From NCBI GenBank assembly GCA_002731315.1, contig PCBG01000002.1:4812-9832 (forward strand): a stretch of DNA of 5,021 nt. Direction: 5' to 3'. How positions within the stretch are numbered: the first letter of the stretch is position 1; the number at the start of each line of letters is the position of its first letter. The stretch is from Rhodospirillaceae bacterium (GTDB lineage: Bacteria; Pseudomonadota; Alphaproteobacteria; Puniceispirillales; Puniceispirillaceae). A program made the position numbers and the translations under genes. Shown here one piece after another: positions 1 to 5,021 of this stretch. Below the pieces are notes generated by a model. That model was not told the origin of the DNA and did not search any database. It worked only from the letters and a program-made list of their open reading frames with translations.

Positions 1-705
1 GCCGAACAGGGCGGCAATTGCGACCTGACCGTCGCCGAGCAGATCGTTACCTCTGACAATGGTGTCAAGATTGTCGGCTATACGGATTTCCCGAGCCGGA
101 TGGCCGCCCAGAGTTCAACCCTCTATGCCACCAATATCCGCCATATGCTGGATGACCTGACACCGGAAAAAGACGGCCAGATCACCATCAATATGGAAGA
201 TGACGTGATTCGCGGGGCCACGGTTGTGCATGCTGGTGAAATCACCTATCCGCCGCCAGCCCCAAAGGTTCAGGCCATCGGCAAGGCACCCGCTGCGCCA
301 AAGCCGGTCGAACTGACACCCGAAGAAAAGGCAGCACAGGAAATGGCAGCGCACCGCAAAGCCGGCCAACGGCAGTTTGGCATGCTGGTGCTTGGCGGGC
401 TGTTCATGCTTCTCGTCGGTGCCTATGCGCCGGCCAGCTTTATGCAGCATTTTATCGTCTTCGCTTTGGCCTGCTTTGTCGGTTTCCAGGTAATCTGGAA
501 TGTAAGCCATGCGCTGCACACACCATTGATGGCCGTTACCAATGCCATTTCGGGAATCATCATTCTGGGTGCGCTGCTGCAGATCGGGTCCAGCAACCAG
601 ATCGTAATGATCCTTGCCGCAATCTCAGTCCTCATCGCCACGATCAATATCGTCGGCGGTTTCATGGTGACACGCCGCATGCTGGCGATGTTCCAGAAAA
701 GCTGA
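1..705 (+). CDS. pntA: NAD(P) transhydrogenase subunit alpha, 3' part (5'-truncated by window edge)
   Basis: The alpha subunit of proton-translocating NAD(P)+ transhydrogenase binds NAD(H) in its soluble N-terminal domain and contributes four inner-membrane helices to the proton channel. The frame is open from base 1 with no stop, so the gene starts upstream; an ATG at base 100 is internal. The visible 234 residues are a bit under half of the roughly 510 usual for a fused alpha subunit. Visible residues 1-80 are the end of the soluble domain, with VGYTDFPSR near 25-33 and [10 protein letters not shown] near 63-72. A Pro/Ala-rich linker spans about 84-102. Four hydrophobic helices follow at about 126-142, 149-168, 178-196 and 199-221, including the highly conserved stretch [20 protein letters not shown] (166-185). 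Many alphaproteobacteria split this protein into PntAA and PntAB; here both parts are one chain. It is followed 29 bases later by pntB, evidently in one operon. Identity is secure from recalled similarity to E. coli PntA. Confidence 0.96.
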   Translation, partial: AEQGGNCDLTVAEQIVTSDNGVKIVGYTDFPSRMAAQSSTLYATNIRHMLDDLTPEKDGQITINMEDDVIRGATVVHAGEITYPPPAPKVQAIGKAPAAPKPVELTPEEKAAQEMAAHRKAGQRQFGMLVLGGLFMLLVGAYAPASFMQHFIVFALACFVGFQVIWNVSHALHTPLMAVTNAISGIIILGALLQIGSSNQIVMILAAISVLIATINIVGGFMVTRRMLAMFQKS

Positions 706-716
706 CCTGACAGAGC

Positions 717-724
717 AGAGAAAG
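717..724 (+). promoter_or_regulatory. Weak ribosome binding site for pntB
   Basis: The purine run AGAGAAAG lies 10 bases before the pntB ATG at 735, in the 29-base pntA-pntB gap. It matches the Shine-Dalgarno consensus poorly. The gap holds no hairpin or T-tract, which fits co-transcription with pntA. The start choice rests mainly on the N-terminal match to the family ([13 protein letters not shown]) rather than on this site. Confidence 0.4.
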
Positions 725-734
725 TTGATTCAAG

Positions 735-2108
735 ATGAGTGCTAATATCGTTACAGCCATCTATATCGCCGCCAGCGTGCTGTTCATTCTGTCGCTGGGT
801 GGTCTGTCCAATCAGGAGAGTGCGAAACGCGCCGTATGGTACGGGATCGTCGGCATGGCTCTTGCCGTTGGTGCCACGATATTCGGCCCGCAGGTTGCGA
901 TCTCCAACATTCTGATCCTGATGATCGTGATCGGTTCGGTGATTGGCCTCGTCGTGGCACGACGTGTCGAGATGACCGGCATGCCGCAACTGGTTGCCGC
1001 GCTGCATACCTTCGTCGGAATGGCGGCTGTCTTTATTGGCATCAATTCAGAGCTGGCACCGCCGGCAGGACTTATCGGTGCAGAGAAGATCATTCATGAG
1101 GTCGAGGTGTTCCTCGGCGTCTTTATCGGCGCGGTGACCACCACAGGTTCCATCGTGGCCTTCGGCAAACTCGCCGGTATTCTGGATGGCAAGCCCCTGA
1201 CCCTGCCAGCACGCAATCTGCTGAACCTCATCGCTGTTCTGGTCTGTGTATGGCTTGGCTATATGTATCTGAACCATGCCGGCATCTGGACGCTCTATCT
1301 GATGACAGCCATTGCGCTGGTCTTCGGCGCACATCTTGTCCTTGCCATTGGCGGCGCCGACATGCCCGTCGTTGTTTCAATGCTGAATTCCTATTCGGGC
1401 TGGGCCGCTGCCGCGACCGGATTCCTTCTCGGCAATGACCTGCTGATTGTCACCGGTGCGCTTGTTGGCGCGTCAGGCGCGATCCTGTCCTATATTATGT
1501 GTCGCGCGATGAACCGGAATTTCCTGTCTGTCATCCTGGGCGGGTGGGGAACCGTCGCCGCGTCGGCGCAAGAGGTCGAGGGCGAGATGATTGCCACCGA
1601 TGTGGCCACGGTTGCCGCGGACCTTGCCGATGCACAGGAGATTGTCTTTGTGCCGGGCTACGGCATGGCTGTAGCGCAGGCGCAGAGCGCTGTATCGGAA
1701 ATTACCCGCCGGCTGAGGGCGCAGGGCAAGAATGTTCGCTTTGCCATCCATCCGGTTGCCGGCCGTCTGCCGGGACATATGAATGTGCTGCTGGCCGAGG
1801 CAAAGGTGCCATATGACATCGTCCTTGAAATGGATGAGATCAATGATGATTTCCCGAGCACGGATATCGTTATTGTGCTTGGCGCGAATGACATTGTGAA
1901 CCCGGCAGCGCAGGATGACCCCGGCAGCCCAATTGCCGGCATGCCGGTCCTTGAAGCATGGAAGGCGCGGCAGGTCATCATCTCGAAACGTGGTCAGGGC
2001 CGGGGCTATTCCGGGATCGAAAACCCGCTATTCTTCAAGGACAACTCGCGGATGCTCTATGGTGATGCCAAGTCATCTCTTGACCAGATCCTCGCCAGCC
2101 TGCCCTGA
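735..2108 (+). CDS. pntB: NAD(P) transhydrogenase subunit beta
   Basis: The beta subunit carries most of the membrane helices and the cytoplasmic NADP(H)-binding domain. With PntA it couples proton entry to hydride transfer from NADH to NADP+. Its 457 residues match the family (E. coli about 462), and the N-terminus aligns from residue 1, supporting the ATG at 735. Hydrophobic helices fill about residues 4-257. His91, in ALHTFVG, sits where E. coli has its functionally essential channel histidine. The nearly invariant [20 protein letters not shown] (205-224) is present; Asn218 in it corresponds to another channel residue. The NADP(H) domain, from about 285 to the end, shows [10 protein letters not shown] (308-317), [12 protein letters not shown] (339-350), MDEINDDF (366-373) and [14 protein letters not shown] (383-396). 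A short variable hinge (about 270-290) joins the two parts. No truncation or key-residue loss is visible. It ends convergently, 64 bases from the kinase gene on the other strand. Confidence 0.98.
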   Translation: MSANIVTAIYIAASVLFILSLGGLSNQESAKRAVWYGIVGMALAVGATIFGPQVAISNILILMIVIGSVIGLVVARRVEMTGMPQLVAALHTFVGMAAVFIGINSELAPPAGLIGAEKIIHEVEVFLGVFIGAVTTTGSIVAFGKLAGILDGKPLTLPARNLLNLIAVLVCVWLGYMYLNHAGIWTLYLMTAIALVFGAHLVLAIGGADMPVVVSMLNSYSGWAAAATGFLLGNDLLIVTGALVGASGAILSYIMCRAMNRNFLSVILGGWGTVAASAQEVEGEMIATDVATVAADLADAQEIVFVPGYGMAVAQAQSAVSEITRRLRAQGKNVRFAIHPVAGRLPGHMNVLLAEAKVPYDIVLEMDEINDDFPSTDIVIVLGANDIVNPAAQDDPGSPIAGMPVLEAWKARQVIISKRGQGRGYSGIENPLFFKDNSRMLYGDAKSSLDQILASLP

Positions 2109-2142
2109 CAACACCAGAATCTCACAGAATCATGATCTGAAG

Positions 2143-2179
2143 GGCGCATGACCTGACGGGCAGATGCGCCGGTCAGGTC
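2143..2179. terminator. Interleaved inverted repeats at convergent gene ends (possible shared transcript-end element)
   Basis: Two perfect inverted repeats overlap. GGCGCAT (2143-2149) pairs with ATGCGCC (2164-2170). GACCTGAC (2150-2157) pairs with GTCAGGTC (2172-2179). Each hairpin would have a 14-base loop. The arm order is A-B-A'-B', so only one hairpin should form at a time; a true pseudoknot looks sterically unlikely because the connecting loops would be 0 and 1 bases. The second stem includes the stop codon of the minus-strand kinase gene (2173-2175). No T-tract follows on either strand, so it is not a classical intrinsic terminator. The location between two converging genes is the main reason to suspect a role in ending or stabilising transcripts. 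The rest of the gap (2109-2142) holds only a 7-base direct repeat, CAGAATC, at 2115-2121 and 2125-2131, and an imperfect palindrome at 2125-2139. Confidence 0.35.
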
Positions 2180-3558
2180 GCGGCATCCTCGGCATGAACC
2201 AGATCGGCCGGTATGCCGGCGATGGCTGCCGCTTCCCGCTGGCGGGTCGCCAGCACATCACGGTCGAAATCATCAATCAGGTCATGGAACAGGGTGTGCC
2301 AGTTCACTTCGGCACCAAGATGCATAAAGACCGATCCCAGTCCGACTGCAGCGCGGTCCATCAGCACGAATTCGCGCGGTGGCCGGATGCCGCCGATACG
2401 CTTCAGCTCGCCATGGACCTTTCCGGCAAGCTCGCGTCCCGCACTGCCGTTGCGCAGTGACTGAATCGGGCGTACCCGGTCTTCCAGCAGCGGTGCATAG
2501 ATGAATTCGGCCCACATGTTCAGGACCTCGATGGCCTCGCGGTCCAGCCCGTGAAAGCCCCAGCTTTCATAGGCATGTACGGCCAATGCCTCGTCATTGT
2601 CCCGCAGCGCGCGGTACAGATCGATAACCCCGCCAACAAAAGACGGGCGGAACAGCCGGATCGACCCGAAATCCATCAAATTGATCCGGTTGTCATCGGT
2701 CAGCGAATAATTGCCAAGATGCGGGTCGCCATGGATTACCCCATAGAAATAGAAGGGCACATACCAGACGCGGAACATGTTGCGGGCGATTTCATTGCGC
2801 ACGTCTTGCGACGGGTTCGTCTCAAGAAAGGGCATGACACGTGTGCCATCCAGCCAGCTCATCGTCAGCAGCCGGTCACTGGACAAATCGGGCCGGTGGA
2901 CAGGCAGCTCGACACAGCTTTCGTCTCGCAGCATGTGATGATACAGCGCAAGATTCGCCGCCTCGCGCCTATAATCCAGCTCCTCGCGCAGCCGTTCTGA
3001 CAATTCGGAATAGATATCGCCGGTGGATATGGCGGAATCATAACGTTCATAGAGCTGGAACACCAGGCGCAGCTGGCGCAGATCGGCATCGATGGCGGAT
3101 GCCATATCGGGATATTGCAGTTTCATGGCGAGGATATTGCCGTCAAGGTCCTCTGCCTTATGCACCTGGCCAAGCGATGCAGCAGACACTGCCTCGCGTG
3201 TGAAGGATGTCAATTTCTGCTGCCAGTCAGGGCCCAGCTCGGCCGCCATACGGCGGCGGGTGAACAACCAGCCCATCGCTGGTGCATCTGCCTGCAAACT
3301 GGCCAGTTCATCCGCATATTCCGGCGGCAAAGCATCCGGTATGGTCGACAGGATCTGTGCCACTTTCATGATCGGGCCTTTCAGCCCGCCAAGCGCCTCG
3401 CGCAGATCAGCAGCATGTTTGCTGCGGTCAATCTCAATTCCCAGATAGCGCTCGCCGGCCATACGGGCGGCAAGGCCGGTCATGGTGCCGGTGACCCGCG
3501 CATAGCGGCGGATGCGGCCGCCAACGCGGCCGGTATCTCGGCGTCCCTGCTCGGCCAT
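2173..3558 (-). CDS. ABC1/UbiB/ADCK-family atypical protein kinase-like protein
   Basis: This is a 461-residue ABC1 (UbiB/COQ8) family protein with an atypical kinase-like fold. Relatives act, often as ATPases, in ubiquinone and lipid metabolism; the role of this paralogue is not known. An N-terminal extension contains KVAQ (65-68) where the family signature is KxGQ. The Ala-rich nucleotide loop is VSAASLGQ (124-131). The ATP-anchoring Lys is K146 in LAMK. ELDYRREAAN (193-202) is the family ExD-type helix. The catalytic segment is HGDPHLGN (276-283, bases 2710-2733), with Leu in place of the common second Pro, and metal-binding DFG is at 296-298. It lacks the C-terminal membrane helices of genuine UbiB, so I give no ubiB symbol. 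The ATG at 3558 is chosen because it overlaps the upstream peptidase stop by one base and has a strong Shine-Dalgarno site 8 bases upstream. Likely cytoplasmic or peripherally membrane-bound (inference). Family assignment is firm, substrate unknown. Confidence 0.93.
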   Translation of the reverse strand: MAEQGRRDTGRVGGRIRRYARVTGTMTGLAARMAGERYLGIEIDRSKHAADLREALGGLKGPIMKVAQILSTIPDALPPEYADELASLQADAPAMGWLFTRRRMAAELGPDWQQKLTSFTREAVSAASLGQVHKAEDLDGNILAMKLQYPDMASAIDADLRQLRLVFQLYERYDSAISTGDIYSELSERLREELDYRREAANLALYHHMLRDESCVELPVHRPDLSSDRLLTMSWLDGTRVMPFLETNPSQDVRNEIARNMFRVWYVPFYFYGVIHGDPHLGNYSLTDDNRINLMDFGSIRLFRPSFVGGVIDLYRALRDNDEALAVHAYESWGFHGLDREAIEVLNMWAEFIYAPLLEDRVRPIQSLRNGSAGRELAGKVHGELKRIGGIRPPREFVLMDRAAVGLGSVFMHLGAEVNWHTLFHDLIDDFDRDVLATRQREAAAIAGIPADLVHAEDAAT

Positions 3559-5021
3559 CAGGACAACCCTTCCAGCTCGTCGATCATGCCTGATATCATA
3601 TCCAGCCCCAGCGACCAGAAAGCCGGATCGCGCGGATCAAGGTCAAAGCGCTGCAAGGCGACATCATAGCGTTCTGTACCACCTGCCTGCAGCAGATTAC
3701 GATAGCCGGTTACGAAATCTGCCGCCTGCCCACCTGCCTGCGCCAGCTGATAGCTTTGCCACAAAGCATTCACCAGACAGTCACCAAAGGCATAGGCATA
3801 AACGTAAAAAGGCGTGTGGACGAAATGCGGGATATACCCCCAGATCGGCCGATAGTCATCGCCGGTCACCACAGACGGGCCAAGTGCCGCGCGCTGCGTT
3901 TCCATCCAGATATCTGAAATTTCCTCGGCGGTCAGTTCGGCATTCCGGCGCGCATCATGGAAACGGGTCTCGAAATTGTGAAATGCAATCTGCCGCACAA
4001 CCGTGTTCAGCATGTCCTCGACCTTGCCGGCCAGCAGCCGGCGCCGGATAGCCGGGTTATCGGCACTATCGACAAGCCGGCGGAAGGCCAGCATCTCGGC
4101 AAATACCGATGCGGTTTCGGCAAGCGTCAGCGGCGTATCCGACATCAGATACCCGCGATCGGCGGCCAGCCGCTGGTGAATACCGTGGCCCATTTCATGC
4201 GCCAGCGTCATCACGTCACGCGATTTGCCCGAGAAATTCATCAGGATATAGGGATGCGCCGAAGGGGTAACAGGATGGGAAAAGGCGCCCGAACTCTTGC
4301 CCGCACGTGGTTCGGCATCAATCCAGTTGCGGCTGAAAAAAGGTTCTGCCTGCTCTGCCATCTGCTGGTCAAAACCGGCAAAGGAATCCAGCACCAGCTG
4401 GCGCGCCTCGTCCCAGCTGAACTGCCTGTCATCACCGCCGGGAAGCGGCGCATTACGGTCCCACCAGTTGATCGTCTCGCCACCCATCCATCCGGCTTTC
4501 AGCCGGTAATAGCGATGCGCGAGGTCGGCGTTGCGCGAATCAACCGCGCCAACAAGTGCGTCGACCGTGTCATCATCCACATCATTATCGAGATTGCGTG
4601 AATCGACCGGACGCGCAAAGCCGCGCCAGCGGTCCTCAACCTCCTTGTCCTTGGCTATGGTGTTCAGCACAAGTGACAACAGTCTTTCATTGTCTTTCAG
4701 CGTTGTTGAAAGCGATTCGCCAGCCGCACGCCGTTCATCGCCATTCGGGCTGGACAGTGCATTCAGAATTTCCGCCTCGGTGACATCCGCCCCGCCAAAG
4801 GGAAAGCGCAGGGCCGCAGCGGTTTCATCAAACAGCCGCACCCACGCGCCGCGTCCGCTTGGCGCGCGTTCCGCCAGCATCCGTTCCATATCAGGTGCCA
4901 GTTGATGTGGTGCCCAGGCACGGACCCGGCGCAGCCAGGGCTGCCATACGGCAAGGGCCGGCGTGTCCAGCAATTGCGTGACATGCGCGTCATCAAGCGC
5001 AGCCAGTTCCAGCTCGATAAA
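3558..5021 (-). CDS. pepF: M3-family zinc oligoendopeptidase (PepF type), 5'-truncated by window edge
   Basis: This is a cytosolic zinc metallopeptidase of family M3 that cleaves short peptides, in peptide recycling. The frame is open to the window edge, so the start lies outside; the TTG at 4973 is an internal Leu codon, and the 16 codons upstream of it continue family-like sequence (FIELELAAL...). 487 residues are visible against roughly 600 for the family, so about the first 110-120 are missing. Counting from the edge, the zinc motif HEMGH is residues 275-279 (bases 4185-4199), and the third zinc ligand is probably Glu302 in LAETASVFAE. The downstream His/Tyr-rich segment IPHFVHTPFYVYAYAFG (397-413) supplies the substrate-stabilising His and Tyr residues typical of M3 enzymes. 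No signal peptide can be judged. The TGA stop (3558-3560) overlaps the kinase ATG by one base. All catalytic residues are present, so it is probably active. The PepF subtype is assigned by recall of similar alphaproteobacterial proteins. Confidence 0.95.
   Translation of the reverse strand, partial: FIELELAALDDAHVTQLLDTPALAVWQPWLRRVRAWAPHQLAPDMERMLAERAPSGRGAWVRLFDETAAALRFPFGGADVTEAEILNALSSPNGDERRAAGESLSTTLKDNERLLSLVLNTIAKDKEVEDRWRGFARPVDSRNLDNDVDDDTVDALVGAVDSRNADLAHRYYRLKAGWMGGETINWWDRNAPLPGGDDRQFSWDEARQLVLDSFAGFDQQMAEQAEPFFSRNWIDAEPRAGKSSGAFSHPVTPSAHPYILMNFSGKSRDVMTLAHEMGHGIHQRLAADRGYLMSDTPLTLAETASVFAEMLAFRRLVDSADNPAIRRRLLAGKVEDMLNTVVRQIAFHNFETRFHDARRNAELTAEEISDIWMETQRAALGPSVVTGDDYRPIWGYIPHFVHTPFYVYAYAFGDCLVNALWQSYQLAQAGGQAADFVTGYRNLLQAGGTERYDVALQRFDLDPRDPAFWSLGLDMISGMIDELEGLS
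3567..3573 (-). promoter_or_regulatory. Ribosome binding site for the ABC1-family kinase gene
   Basis: On the minus strand GGAAGGG lies 8 bases before the ATG at 3558. It is a good Shine-Dalgarno match placed inside the last codons of the upstream peptidase gene. With the TGATG stop/start overlap it fixes the kinase start and points to translational coupling. Confidence 0.7.

Noticed and set aside
703..711. The 9-mer TGACCTGAC after pntA recurs at 2149-2157
   Set aside because: Only nine bases are shared, without flanking similarity. The first copy is formed by the pntA stop codon and has no inverted partner nearby, so chance is likely.
423..1007. Minus-strand open frame of 194 codons opposite pntA/pntB
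   Set aside because: It crosses the ends of two well-identified genes, has no recognisable domain and a His/Arg/Thr-rich composition typical of antisense frames in GC-rich DNA.
2115..2139. Direct repeat CAGAATC (2115-2121, 2125-2131) and imperfect palindrome CAGA-A-TCATGA-TCTG
   Set aside because: The repeat is seven bases and the palindrome has almost no loop and a bulge; neither resembles a known operator or terminator.
2164..2460. Plus-strand open frame of 98 codons just after pntB
   Set aside because: It lies almost entirely within the kinase gene on the other strand, and its start sits in the inverted-repeat element. No family resemblance.
3115..3669. Plus-strand open frame of 184 codons opposite the kinase N-terminus
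   Set aside because: It is antisense to a conserved gene and spans the peptidase-kinase junction; its composition is low-complexity and shadow-like.
3957..4601. Plus-strand open frame of 214 codons opposite the M3 peptidase
   Set aside because: It lies wholly antisense to conserved catalytic sequence, including the HEMGH motif, and shows no domain or convincing ribosome binding site.
4971..4973. TTG at 4973 as the start of the M3 peptidase gene
   Set aside because: The frame stays open to the window edge and the 16 upstream codons look like family sequence; starting here would drop the N-terminal domain.

Overview
The window reads as chromosomal sequence of an alphaproteobacterium. This rests on the GC-rich third codon positions, on the character of all four proteins, and on the pairing of an M3 oligoendopeptidase with an ABC1-type kinase. 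I cannot fix the genus. Essentially every base is coding. Four genes lie in two convergent pairs, and the two outer genes run off the window edges. I see no RNA genes, mobile elements, CRISPR arrays or integration signs.

Left half, plus strand (1-2108): the 3' part of pntA, then complete pntB after a 29-base gap. Together they encode the membrane-bound proton-translocating NAD(P) transhydrogenase. PntA carries the NAD(H)-binding domain (mostly outside the window) and four membrane helices. PntB carries the remaining membrane helices and the NADP(H)-binding domain. The complex uses the proton gradient to reduce NADP+ with NADH, supplying NADPH for biosynthesis and redox defence. The alpha subunit is the fused, E. 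coli-like form; the visible part passes straight from the soluble domain into the membrane domain.

Middle (2109-2172): a 64-base convergent intergenic gap. With the end of the neighbouring gene it holds two perfect inverted repeats (7 and 8 bp) whose arms interleave, so the two hairpins compete. It is the only unexplained non-coding structure in the window and may be a shared transcript-end element.

Right half, minus strand (5021-2173): a 5'-truncated M3-family zinc oligoendopeptidase (PepF type), followed by a complete ABC1/UbiB/ADCK-family atypical kinase. The stop of the first and the start of the second share one base (TGATG), and a good Shine-Dalgarno site lies inside the end of the peptidase gene, so the two are probably co-transcribed and translationally coupled. 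The kinase keeps its catalytic motifs but has KVAQ in place of the family's KxGQ signature.

Overall this is ordinary housekeeping sequence. I found no convincing new system. The points most worth checking are the interleaved repeats, the KVAQ variant, and the functional meaning of the peptidase-kinase pair.
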